Below are positions 16,942-24,723 of a stretch of 37,421 bases of DNA, one piece after another. Position numbers and translations under genes: made by a program. The notes below the pieces were generated by a model. It searched no databases. It saw only the letters and a program-made list of their open reading frames with translations, and was not told the origin of the DNA. Within the stretch, counting starts at the first letter, position 1. Every line of letters begins with the position of its first letter. This stretch comes from Thermoprotei archaeon. Its GTDB lineage: Archaea > Thermoproteota > Thermoprotei > Thermofilales > B15-G2. The DNA is taken from assembly GCA_003649445.1 (NCBI GenBank), contig QMRV01000022.1, positions 1-37,421 of the forward strand, in the 5' to 3' direction.

Positions 16942-17997
16942 TTAAAGGAACCACCAGTATCGTGGTGTTTCTTTCCACTTTTCTCCTGCAATATGTATTT
17001 TTGCTCCACAGAACTTGCATCTATTTTGTTCGTCCAGATTCCATTTAGTTATGTAGAAGCCGTATCTTCCGATTACTTCTTTTCCGCATTCTGGGCAGTA
17101 GGTGTTTTCGTAGCTGTGTCCTGGTACGTTGCCTAAGTAGACGTAGTAAAGTCCTTCTTCTTTAGCTATTTTCCAGGCTCTTTCTAGTGTTTCTGTGGGA
17201 GTAGGAGGTGCTTCAGTGTACTTGTATTGTGGGTAGAATCTGCTGAAGTGTAATGGTGTTTCGGGGCCTAGGTGCTCGTAGTGCCATTTGCAGTACTGCC
17301 TTATCTCTTCGTTGCTGTCGTTGAGTCCAGGAATTATCAAGTAGGTTGTTTCTATGTGAACACCCTTTTTCTTCATATATTCGGTGAACTCAAGTACTGG
17401 CTTTAAGTCTCCTTTAATGTATTTCCTATAGGTCTCTTCTTTAAAGCACTTTATGTCGACATTTGCTGCGTGTATGTTACTGGCTATTTCGTCTAAGACT
17501 TCGTCTGAAGCGTAGCCGTTTGTAACGAATATTGTCATGATATTGTTTTCTTTGGCTAGTTTCGCTACATCGATGGAGTACTCTAGCCAAACTATAGGCT
17601 CGTTGTATGTTATTGAGATTGAGGGACACTGTGTTCTGCGCGCATACTCTATGATGTCTTCTGGACCGTAGTTGTCGTATATCGACAGGTCTTCTTTAGT
17701 TGCATCTGCCTGCGATATATGCCAGTTTTGGCACCATGGGCAGCGGAATGTGCATCCAACAGTACTTATGCTGAGTGTAGGGCTCCCTGGATAAAAGTGG
17801 AAGAGAGGTTTTTTCTCTACAGGGTCTATTGCTATGGAGGAGACTACACCATAGACAAGTGAGTAGAGTTTACCGTCCATATTTACTCTAGTTCTACAGA
17901 AACCAGCTTCACTTGGCTTAATTACACATTTCCTAGGGCAAATAGTACACTGAACAAGCTTGTTCTTGAGTACTCGATAATATCTAGCTTCTTTCAC
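16942..17997 (-). CDS. amrS: AmmeMemoRadiSam system radical SAM enzyme
   Basis: A 351-residue radical SAM protein. The cluster motif is CTFRCPWCQNWH (Cys82, Cys86, Cys89). An N-terminal cysteine set (CTICPRKC at 17-24, FCRTR at 33-37) and a C-terminal zinc-ribbon-like pair (CPECG, CKFCG) match AmrS, formerly called PflA-like. AmrS belongs to the AmmeMemoRadiSam group with AmmeMemo and AMMECR1 proteins; the reaction is not established. Neither partner is in this window. ATG 17997 starts the family-typical N-terminus. The start is divergent from the small membrane protein at 18080, with 82 bases between them. Confidence 0.9.
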   Translation of the reverse strand: MKEARYYRVLKNKLVQCTICPRKCVIKPSEAGFCRTRVNMDGKLYSLVYGVVSSIAIDPVEKKPLFHFYPGSPTLSISTVGCTFRCPWCQNWHISQADATKEDLSIYDNYGPEDIIEYARRTQCPSISITYNEPIVWLEYSIDVAKLAKENNIMTIFVTNGYASDEVLDEIASNIHAANVDIKCFKEETYRKYIKGDLKPVLEFTEYMKKKGVHIETTYLIIPGLNDSNEEIRQYCKWHYEHLGPETPLHFSRFYPQYKYTEAPPTPTETLERAWKIAKEEGLYYVYLGNVPGHSYENTYCPECGKEVIGRYGFYITKWNLDEQNRCKFCGAKIHIAGEKWKETPRYWWFL

Positions 17998-18079
17998 AAG
18001 TGATTTACTTCTTAATTAGTATTAAAAGTTGCCGATAAATATGGAAAGAATTTTAAACTTCTGAAGCCTTTATATCTAT

Positions 18080-18511
18080 GTGAAGCGAAGTCTTTTACTA
18101 AAAGCATTGGCTGCTGTTGGGGTCTCTATAGTTATTTATCTTGTAGTAGCTAACATACTTTTGGCGGGACCCCAAAACTTAAGGATAGAGTCCGTTTACA
18201 GAGAGCACCCCACAAAAATATCTATTGTCTTAGCTAACTTAGATTCAATGAAAATAACTATAAACGAAATTAAAGTCAACGGAATCACTGTCTGGAAGAG
18301 CGGAGGATACTGGAATACTAGGTACGGTATACTCGTTATAATAAACGATAAGCAGATAATTTTCTTAACTAAAAAAATAACATCGCTTGAAATTCCGCCT
18401 AAAAGCAAATGCTTAATCGAGATTAAGAGCTCTAAGATCGAGAAAGAAAAAAGCTTAACTGTGGAGTTCGTTACATCTAGGGGAGTCTTTAGTGCTTCCG
18501 CGAAGTCTTAA
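18080..18511 (+). CDS. Small exported or anchored protein, unknown
   Basis: A 143-residue protein with a basic start (MKRSLLLK) and one hydrophobic segment (about 7-29), followed by a strand-rich domain that should lie outside the membrane (IRIESVY-like strands, KITINEIKVNGITVWKSGG, LEIPPKSKCLIEIKSS, TVEFVTSRGVFSASA). The pattern resembles archaeal pilin-like or immunoglobulin-like exported domains, but I recognise no family. It may start leaderless at GTG 18080, with TATA-like TTTTAAACTT near 18050. Its end overlaps the PIN gene by 20 bases, which suggests joint translation. Confidence 0.6.
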   Translation: MKRSLLLKALAAVGVSIVIYLVVANILLAGPQNLRIESVYREHPTKISIVLANLDSMKITINEIKVNGITVWKSGGYWNTRYGILVIINDKQIIFLTKKITSLEIPPKSKCLIEIKSSKIEKEKSLTVEFVTSRGVFSASAKS

Positions 18512-19073
18512 AAGAGTAGTACTTGATACAAGTTTTTTCGTTAACCCAGTTATAGGAGAAAAGCTGTACTCTACTTCAGATGCAGTGAAAATGTTCCTTG
18601 AGGCGGCGAGCAACCTAAACTTAGAGTTCTATATGCCTGTGTCTACGGCTAAAGAGTTGCTCAAATACATTGATGAGAGTAAGCTCACTCTGCTCAGAGC
18701 TATTGTATTATTTAAGTCTCCCAGTAGATTCGAGCTTACTGTGCCTGCACGGCTTTTCTACGAGTATATAGAGGAAATGCGGGCGAGAATAAACAAGGGG
18801 CTAAGAGTAGCTGAAGAAGCTGCTAGAAGCACAGAGCCCGAAGAGATAAAGATAAGGAAGCTTAGGGAAAAATACCGCGAGGCTTTAAGAGAGGGTATCA
18901 TAGACTCTATAGAGGATTTAGACGTACTACTTTTGGCTAAAGAGCTGGGAGGAGTAGTAGTCAGTAATGATAAAGGAGTCATTAAGTGGGCGGAGAAACT
19001 CGGAGTAGGTGTTATTGAGAGTAGTATTTTTTGGCAACTTATTTTAAAGAATCTTTGGGCAGAGAGAGCTTAG
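18492..19073 (+). CDS. PIN domain protein, UPF0278 (RNA ligase partner)
   Basis: A 193-residue PIN-fold protein. VVLDTSFFVNP (Asp12) opens the fold; LEFYMPVSTAKELLKY, ELTVPARLFYEYIEEMR, KYREALREGIIDSIEDLDVLLLA and VVSNDKGVIKWAEKLGV follow. This pattern matches UPF0278, named RNA ligase partner protein because its gene often lies beside an archaeal RNA ligase. Here no ligase gene is near. PIN proteins cut RNA with two metal ions held by Asp and Glu residues. It is longer than a VapC toxin and has no VapB-like antitoxin neighbour, so I do not call it a toxin. The start is GTG 18492, inside the previous gene. Confidence 0.8.
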   Translation: MLPRSLKRVVLDTSFFVNPVIGEKLYSTSDAVKMFLEAASNLNLEFYMPVSTAKELLKYIDESKLTLLRAIVLFKSPSRFELTVPARLFYEYIEEMRARINKGLRVAEEAARSTEPEEIKIRKLREKYREALREGIIDSIEDLDVLLLAKELGGVVVSNDKGVIKWAEKLGVGVIESSIFWQLILKNLWAERA

Positions 19074-19074
19074 T

Positions 19075-19989
19075 TTAATCTTCAGGATAAGGTTTTCCGA
19101 GAGCACTTGGAGCACCTATTATTTTTCTAAGCTTTTCTACGTGAATAACTGTTATCAGCAGTATTGTAGCTATGTATGGTATAGTGCCGAGCAAGTAGGG
19201 GTTAAGTCCTATTGTCTGAAGCCAATATTGGGAGATTTCACAGAAGCCGAAGAAGTAGCACGCTAGAAGAGCTCTAATAGGGTTCCATGTGGAGAGTATT
19301 ACCAGAGCTAGCGCTATCCATCCTCTTCCAGCAGTAATTCCTTCAACCCAGAAGGGAGTATATGCTAGGGTCAAGTATGCTCCGCCTACTGCTGCAAGTC
19401 CTGCTCCCAACACTGTGCAGAAGTACCTGTATAGGTGCACGTTTATTCCCATTGCTTCAGCCGCACTCGGGTTGTCTCCGCAAGCTCTTATCGCGATGCC
19501 TACTTTAGTTTTAAAGAGGAGAAGCCATAGGAGAACTGAAGTAACGTAGGCTACGTAGACTAGCGGATTTTGATTAAAGAAGCTATAACCTATGATAGGT
19601 ATTTTTGAGAGCAAAGGTATTTCAATAGGAGCTAAAACTACTTTAGGAGGTATTCCTACATAGTTTTTGCCTATAATGCTGCTGACGCCTGCACAGAACA
19701 TTGCTAGAGCTAGCCCGCTTACTATCTGATTTCCTCTAAGGCTGATACAGGCTACTCCGTGAATAATTCCTATTAAGCAGCCTAGAGCAAAAGCTACTAA
19801 TACGCTTAAAGGAACTGAGCCAGTAGCTATGCTTACGGCGAAAGCAGATACAGCGCCTAGGAGCATTATGCCTTCTATACCTAGGTTTATTACACCAGAT
19901 CTCTCAGCTAAGATTTCCCCTAAAGTAGCGTAGAGGAGAACTGTTCCAGCGGCTACAGCTTCATGTAGAAAGAGCTCGAATTCATGCAT
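19075..19989 (-). CDS. BMP-type ABC importer permease 2
   Basis: A 304-residue membrane protein of the ribose/nucleoside-type permease group (BPD_transp_2), with about eight or nine hydrophobic segments. LYATLGEILAERSGVINLGIEGIML near the N-terminus and GIAIRACGDNPSAAEAMGINVHLYRY near 185 (the cytoplasmic coupling loop) are family hallmarks. It is paired with permease 1, whose gene overlaps its start by 8 bases. It belongs to the importer coded at 19075-23875, likely for nucleosides or a related small molecule. Confidence 0.88.
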   Translation of the reverse strand: MHEFELFLHEAVAAGTVLLYATLGEILAERSGVINLGIEGIMLLGAVSAFAVSIATGSVPLSVLVAFALGCLIGIIHGVACISLRGNQIVSGLALAMFCAGVSSIIGKNYVGIPPKVVLAPIEIPLLSKIPIIGYSFFNQNPLVYVAYVTSVLLWLLLFKTKVGIAIRACGDNPSAAEAMGINVHLYRYFCTVLGAGLAAVGGAYLTLAYTPFWVEGITAGRGWIALALVILSTWNPIRALLACYFFGFCEISQYWLQTIGLNPYLLGTIPYIATILLITVIHVEKLRKIIGAPSALGKPYPED

Positions 19990-21055
19990 TTTTAACCACC
20001 TTTACTCGGTACTTTATGAAGAAATCTAAGATAACTAAAGTGAATAAAATAAGGCCGTTGAATAAGTTTATTGTTCCTCCAGGGAGCTTAAGCGATATCT
20101 GTATAGCGTCTCCTCCCACAGCCAGTATTGCCAGCAGAATAGAGAAGAGTATACACGCCACGGGATTGAGTCGAGCAAGCCAAGCCACGATTATTGCAGT
20201 ATACCCGTATCCGCCTGAAATAGATGCGGGAAGCCTCAGTCTATAGTGGACACCAGCTATTTCTCCTACTCCAGCCAGCCCTGCGAGAGCTCCGCTGATA
20301 GCTATTGCCACTAAGACTATTCTAGCTCTGCTGACTGTCGCATATAATGCTACTTTCTCGCTAAAACCATACACTTTGAGCTCAAAGCCTATGCTCGTTT
20401 TAGTCAACATGAAGTGCATTAAAGCTACTAGAGAAAGTGCTAGAAACAGTGTTGGTGCATGTATAGGAGTCCCCGGAATAGGCGTAAGTCTAGCTTGATC
20501 AGGTATCATGTCTGTTAAAGGAAATCCCCATTCCTGAGGGCTCTTCCAGGGACCATATACTAGATACTCAACTATTTTCGCGGCAACATAGTTTAGCATA
20601 AGTGTTGTGATTATTTCATTGACATTCATTTTTACTTTAAGAAGCCCTGGAATAAGGGCCCAGAAAGCTCCCGCGATAGCTCCTGCTATAAACATTACTG
20701 GTACTAGAATCCAGCCTGGGGCATTAGGCATTGCGTAGAGAGCTATTCCTGTGGCAGCTACAGCGCCGAGTAACAGCTGTCCTTCGGCGCCTATATTCCA
20801 TATACTTGCCCTAAAGCAGACAATAAGCCCTAAGCTACATAGAAGTAGGGGAATGGCTTTCAGTACTGTGTGTTCTACTCCGTACTTACTCGTCAAAGTT
20901 TTCACGAAAATCTCATGGTATGCTTTAAGCGGATTTACCCCGAAGAGAGGCATGATTAAGCTAGCTATGCCTAGTGCTAAAAGAATAGACAGGAAGGATG
21001 CTTCAAGTAAAACAAGTTCGCTTACTTCTTCGCGCTTCTCTATTTTAAGCCTCAT
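19982..21055 (-). CDS. BMP-type ABC importer permease 1
   Basis: A 357-residue permease, the larger partner of the heterodimer. Several membrane segments cover about 15-350. Marks are FRASIWNIGAEGQLLLGAVAATG near 80 and the coupling loop GFELKVYGFSEKVALYATVSRARIV near 225, equal to the EAA-like loop of sugar and nucleoside permeases. Its ATG overlaps the ATPase stop by 4 bases and its end overlaps permease 2 by 8, so translation is coupled. Confidence 0.88.
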   Translation of the reverse strand: MRLKIEKREEVSELVLLEASFLSILLALGIASLIMPLFGVNPLKAYHEIFVKTLTSKYGVEHTVLKAIPLLLCSLGLIVCFRASIWNIGAEGQLLLGAVAATGIALYAMPNAPGWILVPVMFIAGAIAGAFWALIPGLLKVKMNVNEIITTLMLNYVAAKIVEYLVYGPWKSPQEWGFPLTDMIPDQARLTPIPGTPIHAPTLFLALSLVALMHFMLTKTSIGFELKVYGFSEKVALYATVSRARIVLVAIAISGALAGLAGVGEIAGVHYRLRLPASISGGYGYTAIIVAWLARLNPVACILFSILLAILAVGGDAIQISLKLPGGTINLFNGLILFTLVILDFFIKYRVKVVKNA

Positions 21056-22560
21056 GGCTTTACACCGGCCATGAGTAAGCCGAGTGTCTCGAAGTCCGCT
21101 TCACTTGAAGTAAATACGCCTGCAAAACGCCCCTTATACATCACAGCTATCCTATCGCATAGTTCCAGAGCTTCATCGAGGTCCTCTGTGAACAGAAGTA
21201 TTCCGGCCCCTCTCTTCTTCTCTCTACGAAGCTTTTCTTTAACTCTACTTGAAGCAGAAATATCTAGCCCTGATGTTGGGTTAACAGCGACCACTAGTTC
21301 AGGTTTCACTGAAAGTTCCCTCGCGATAACTAGTTTCTGTAAGTTACCTCCTGAAAGAACTTTAGCTGGCACAAAAACTCCCGGCGCCTTAATGTCGTAT
21401 TCCTCTATCAAGTTGCGAGCCCACTTCTCTACTTTACGGAACCTTATTACTCCCTTCTCAGAGAACCTCCAGTAATATCTTAAAATAGAGTTCTCGGCTA
21501 AAGTAAGCTCAGGTACAACAGCCGATCTAGCGCTTTCCTCAGGAATATACGCTAGCCCCATTTTAGCTAAAATACGCGGCGAAGCCTCAGTTACTCTAAC
21601 GCCCTTAAAGAATATTTCGCCTTTCAGAGGTTTTCTGAGTCCAGCAATACTTTCAGCTAGCTCTTTCTGCCCGTTACCCGCTACACCTACTACTCCGAAG
21701 ATTTCTCCTCTCTTCACAGCAAAATTCACTCCTCTAACTGCGAGCCAGCCCCTATCGTTCTCCACATAGAGGTTCTCTACTTTAAGTAGCTCTTCGCCGC
21801 AGTTTTCTTCTAAAACACGTTTTCCATTAGACAGAACAGAAGAGTCTCCGATCATAAGCTTAGCTAAAGTATGTACATCGGCTTCTCTGGTACTCAATGT
21901 AGCTACTTTTCGTCCCTTTCTTAAAACAGTAATTCTATCACTTATCTCCAGTACTTCCTTTAACTTATGTGATATAAAGACTATAGCGTACCCTCTATCC
22001 CTAAGTTTGCGCAGAATTGAGAAAAGCTCCCTTACTTCAATTGGAGAAAGCGAAGAAGTAGGCTCATCGAGTATAAGTATCTTCGCTCCTCTTACTAAAG
22101 CCTTAATGATTTCTACTCGCTGTTTTTCACCTGCCGAAAGCTGCCATATATAAGCGTCTAAATCTACTTTAAGAGAAAACTTTTCAATAACTTCGCTGGC
22201 TAAACTCTCTACTTTCCTCTTGCTGAAAACCATAGTGCTGTTAGTACACAGCGCTAAGTGCTCGGCTACAGTAAGTGAGTCAACAAGCTTGAAGTGCTGG
22301 TGAACCATACTTATTCCAAGATTCAGTGCATCTTTAGGAGACCTCAAAGAAACCTTCTGGCCCCACACATAGATCTCTCCCTCGTCGGGCTGTAGTTCGC
22401 CGTAGAGAATTCGCATCAACGTAGTTTTGCCGGCTCCGTTCTCGCCTAAGAGAGCGTGAATTTCACCTTTCTTTAAATCAAAATCTATCTTGTAGTTAGC
22501 CAATACAGTAGAGAACTTCTTAGTAATATCCTTCATTAAGACAGCATAAGACTTATCCAC
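21052..22560 (-). CDS. BMP-type ABC importer ATPase, two nucleotide-binding domains
   Basis: A 502-residue duplicated ATPase as in RbsA/NupO-type importers. Domain 1 has Walker A GENGAGKTT (about 38-46), the Q-loop MVHQHFKLV, signature LSAGEKQRVEI and Walker B ILILDEPTSSL. Domain 2 has a degenerate Walker A GVAGNGQKELAESIAG and signature LSGGNLQKLVIARE, with VVAVNPTSGLD as Walker B. A weak second site is typical of this family. Start is GTG 22560. A TATA box 14 bases upstream makes the gene leaderless or nearly so. It has its own promoter although it follows the binding-protein gene by only 67 bases. Confidence 0.9.
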   Translation of the reverse strand: MDKSYAVLMKDITKKFSTVLANYKIDFDLKKGEIHALLGENGAGKTTLMRILYGELQPDEGEIYVWGQKVSLRSPKDALNLGISMVHQHFKLVDSLTVAEHLALCTNSTMVFSKRKVESLASEVIEKFSLKVDLDAYIWQLSAGEKQRVEIIKALVRGAKILILDEPTSSLSPIEVRELFSILRKLRDRGYAIVFISHKLKEVLEISDRITVLRKGRKVATLSTREADVHTLAKLMIGDSSVLSNGKRVLEENCGEELLKVENLYVENDRGWLAVRGVNFAVKRGEIFGVVGVAGNGQKELAESIAGLRKPLKGEIFFKGVRVTEASPRILAKMGLAYIPEESARSAVVPELTLAENSILRYYWRFSEKGVIRFRKVEKWARNLIEEYDIKAPGVFVPAKVLSGGNLQKLVIARELSVKPELVVAVNPTSGLDISASSRVKEKLRREKKRGAGILLFTEDLDEALELCDRIAVMYKGRFAGVFTSSEADFETLGLLMAGVKP

Positions 22561-22573
22561 GTTTTAGGTAAAA

Positions 22574-22590
22574 ACTTAAAAATATATAAA
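22574..22590 (-). promoter_or_regulatory. TATA promoter of importer ATPase, copy of binding-protein promoter
   Basis: Plus-strand ACTTAAAAATATATAAA (minus reading TTTATATATTTTTAAGT) is identical over 17 bases to 23895-23911 before the binding-protein gene. Spacing predicts a transcript starting at or next to GTG 22560. Confidence 0.7.
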
Positions 22591-22627
22591 CTTATTCCTC
22601 AAAAAATTTATGTAATTACTTAAAATG

Positions 22628-23875
22628 TTAGCTGCCGCTGGTCTTCCAGACGACTACATTTTTAACGAACCAGTTCATGTTCCAGAGAGGATCATGGCCT
22701 AGCCTCTCGCCAGGTTTTACTCTTAAATTACCTTGATTGTCGTACAATGGGCCTGTAAATGGATCAAATGTAGGCACTTCTTCCTTCATTTGTGCAAGCC
22801 TTTTGAATACAAGGTCATATACGCTTATCTTGCCTAGTATAGGGTCTTCAACATACTTTGACTTGAGAATACTCTTGAACTTAGGATTAATAGGTATGCC
22901 GAAGTCGCAGCCCAGCTCAACAGCTCCTTCTTTTAGAAGCCACCAGTAGTCAACGTTCTGTAAGTTAGTTGTGTTATAAATTCCTAGGTAGATCTTCATT
23001 AGAATGTCCTGGTATATTACTTCCCAGTGAACAAGCTGGCCGCTGACACATACATCAGGACCATACTTGAGCATAGGGCTGTAGTGTCCGAAAACATATA
23101 CTGGTTTTCCTGCCTTATAGTATTCTTCGCACAGAGAAACTACTGTAGGAGAGTCTTCTGTAAATGCCAGTACATCGCATCCAATAACGTCTATTAGAGT
23201 CTTAGCGGCTTCTCTTGCTTTAGGCGGATCGTACCAAGCTCCTATTTCTATTACATATACAGTAGCGTTGGGGTTTACTTCATGTACTCCTATTGCGAAG
23301 GCATTGATGTGTCTAATGACCTCCGGTATTAAGTGTGCAGCTACATAGCCTATCTTGTTTGTCTTAGTGAGTGCGCCTGCTATCAGGCCGTTTAAGTAGT
23401 ATACTTGATATAGGTCGGCGAAGTATGTACCCATGTTTTTGTATCTCTTGTAGCCAGAGCAGTGGAAGAAGATCACGTTCGGATACTTTTTAGCAGCCTC
23501 TAGTGTAGGATCCATGTAGCCGAAGCTTGTAGTAAATATTACTTGATAGCCCTCTGAAACGAGTCTATCTATTACCTTCAGGCAGTCTGCCTCCTTAACT
23601 GCCTCAACGTAAGTTACTTCAAGCCAGTCAAAAGTCTTATTCATGTAAACCATTCCTCTATAATGGCCGTAAGTCCAGCCATAATCTTCTACAGGGCCGA
23701 TGAAAATCCATGCTGCCTTAATTTTCTTGGCTTTATACGGGGCTTTTTCTTCAGCCAAAAGCGCTGAGTACTTCTGCTCTAAGTAGAACCAGGTTACAGC
23801 AGTACAGAGAAGAGCTACTACTATTACTGCGACTATACATTTTATGTGGCCTCTTAAAGCACCTACACGGCTCAT
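22628..23875 (-). CDS. BMP-family substrate-binding protein of ABC importer
   Basis: A 415-residue extracellular binding protein of the basic membrane protein (BMP/PnrA-like) family. An N-terminal membrane segment (about 11-31) acts as anchor or signal; no bacterial lipobox is obvious. The mature part begins KIKAAWIFIGPVEDYGWTYGH, the BMP hallmark with the DxGW-like pattern, and continues with VIFTTSFGYMDPTLEAAKKYPNV and GYVAAHLIPEVIRHINAF. BMP proteins bind nucleosides or related ligands in bacteria; archaeal ligands are mostly unproven. It is the first gene of the importer operon, with a strong TATA box about 25 bases before ATG 23875, giving almost no leader. Confidence 0.88.
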   Translation of the reverse strand: MSRVGALRGHIKCIVAVIVVALLCTAVTWFYLEQKYSALLAEEKAPYKAKKIKAAWIFIGPVEDYGWTYGHYRGMVYMNKTFDWLEVTYVEAVKEADCLKVIDRLVSEGYQVIFTTSFGYMDPTLEAAKKYPNVIFFHCSGYKRYKNMGTYFADLYQVYYLNGLIAGALTKTNKIGYVAAHLIPEVIRHINAFAIGVHEVNPNATVYVIEIGAWYDPPKAREAAKTLIDVIGCDVLAFTEDSPTVVSLCEEYYKAGKPVYVFGHYSPMLKYGPDVCVSGQLVHWEVIYQDILMKIYLGIYNTTNLQNVDYWWLLKEGAVELGCDFGIPINPKFKSILKSKYVEDPILGKISVYDLVFKRLAQMKEEVPTFDPFTGPLYDNQGNLRVKPGERLGHDPLWNMNWFVKNVVVWKTSGS

Positions 23876-23894
23876 GGTCTCGTTTAAGGTGATT

Positions 23895-23912
23895 ACTTAA
23901 AAATATATAAAA
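23895..23912 (-). promoter_or_regulatory. TATA promoter of BMP binding protein
   Basis: The minus strand reads TTTATATATTTTTAAGT, the same 17 bases as the promoter of the ATPase gene, 20 bases before ATG 23875. It predicts a leaderless or nearly leaderless transcript. Confidence 0.7.
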
Positions 23913-24095
23913 TTAACTCTCAATTTTTTCATCAAATACTTAAAATATCGACTGGAGTAGACCATAATTAGCAAAGTCTTTTTCGAAAGCAATATTTATT
24001 GAAGAATTTAGCCCTAATACAAGTAGAGCCATTGGCGTAGCGGCGAGTATCTCAGCTGAGCTGCTTAAAAGTAAAGAATTCATTAAAACTAGTAG
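23913..24095. other. Spacer after speH
   Basis: I see no gene. A plus-strand frame is open from about 23970 into the antisense of speH, but it has no start codon. A GC-rich patch near 24030-24062 contains the palindrome CTCAGCTGAG. Confidence 0.4.
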
Positions 24096-24509
24096 TCAAG
24101 CTGTCACTGTTACTGGCTCACAGACCTTGATTTTCTGCATATCAACGCCCCTCTCTATCTCGGAAATTAAAAGCCTCTTAGGCTTTAGTCTCTTGGTTAA
24201 AACTTCTAGCCCTTTCCAGGGGTCTGTATCGTTGCCGCAAGTATAGATGTCTACTGCAGCGTAGCCGTATTCTGGCCAAGTATGAATAGAAATATGGGAC
24301 TCTGCTATCAAGACAAAGCCGCTGACACCCTGCGGTTTAAACTTATAGAAGTAGTCGGAAATCACTGTACTGTTAGAAGCAATAGCTGCTTCTCGCAGTG
24401 TCTTCTTTAAGAACTCTATACTGTCAAGTAGCTCAGGCGGGCAGTCCATTAGTTCGATGACGATGTGCCGCCCTAGACGTAATCCCACCTTAAACTTTTC
24501 CCCCGTCAT
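24096..24509 (-). CDS. speH: Pyruvoyl-dependent S-adenosylmethionine (or arginine) decarboxylase
   Basis: A 137-residue proenzyme of the prokaryotic AdoMet decarboxylase family. It cleaves itself between Glu70 and Ser71 in IAESHISIHTWPE, and Ser71 becomes the pyruvoyl group. His76 and Cys91 (YTCG) fit the processing and catalytic residues. The enzyme normally makes decarboxylated AdoMet for spermidine. In Sulfolobus one of two paralogues of this fold is an arginine decarboxylase, so the substrate cannot be fixed from one copy. No other polyamine gene is in the window. TATA CTATATAAGCTT (24558-24569, plus reading) predicts a leader of about 30 bases with GGAG just before ATG. Confidence 0.85.
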   Translation of the reverse strand: MTGEKFKVGLRLGRHIVIELMDCPPELLDSIEFLKKTLREAAIASNSTVISDYFYKFKPQGVSGFVLIAESHISIHTWPEYGYAAVDIYTCGNDTDPWKGLEVLTKRLKPKRLLISEIERGVDMQKIKVCEPVTVTA

Positions 24510-24557
24510 TTCTCCAACAGGGATGGTGTTTTGGGACGGTGAATAATAAAGAGTATA

Positions 24558-24569
24558 CTATATAAGCTT
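24558..24569 (-). promoter_or_regulatory. TATA box of speH
   Basis: Plus-strand CTATATAAGCTT is identical to the element at 24669-24680 upstream of the C/D RNA, 111 bases apart. It lies about 50 bases before the speH ATG. Confidence 0.6.
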
Positions 24570-24589
24570 AATCATATGCCGAATCTAAA

Positions 24590-24650
24590 CCAAGGTCAGG
24601 CTGACGACCTTCTCGTCATCAATCCGCCAGCTCGTGCCTCATCACTCGAC
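24590..24650 (-). ncRNA. C/D box guide sRNA candidate 3, 16S rRNA target
   Basis: Minus strand: box C GTGATGA (24645-24639), 12-base guide (24638-24627), D' CGGA (24626-24623), C' TTGATGA (24622-24616), 16-base guide (24615-24600), box D CTGA (24599-24596). The first guide, GGCACGAGCTGG, is the full reverse complement of CCAGCTCGTGCC, a conserved archaeal 16S rRNA sequence near E. coli 1066-1077 (numbering from memory). The D' rule points to the C near 1069. D' is non-canonical. A TATA box at 24669-24680 lies about 25 bases before the RNA, so it has its own promoter. Confidence 0.75.
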
Positions 24651-24668
24651 ATCCTTCATCTCTTTTAG

Positions 24669-24680
24669 CTATATAAGCTT
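24669..24680 (-). promoter_or_regulatory. TATA box of C/D RNA 3
   Basis: CTATATAAGCTT (plus reading), about 25 bases before position 24650, where box C's 5' stem begins. It is the same 12 bases as the speH TATA box. Confidence 0.6.
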
Positions 24681-24723
24681 TCTTTATTCACCTCAAGTAA
24701 GGTAGTCTAAATAACTAGGTAAG

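Noticed and set aside
18492..19073. VapC toxin of a toxin-antitoxin pair
   Set aside because: The sequence pattern fits UPF0278, it is too long for VapC, and the upstream gene is a membrane-anchored protein rather than an antitoxin.
23970..24200. Plus-strand open frame antisense to the end of speH
   Set aside because: It has no start codon and mostly mirrors the speH coding strand.
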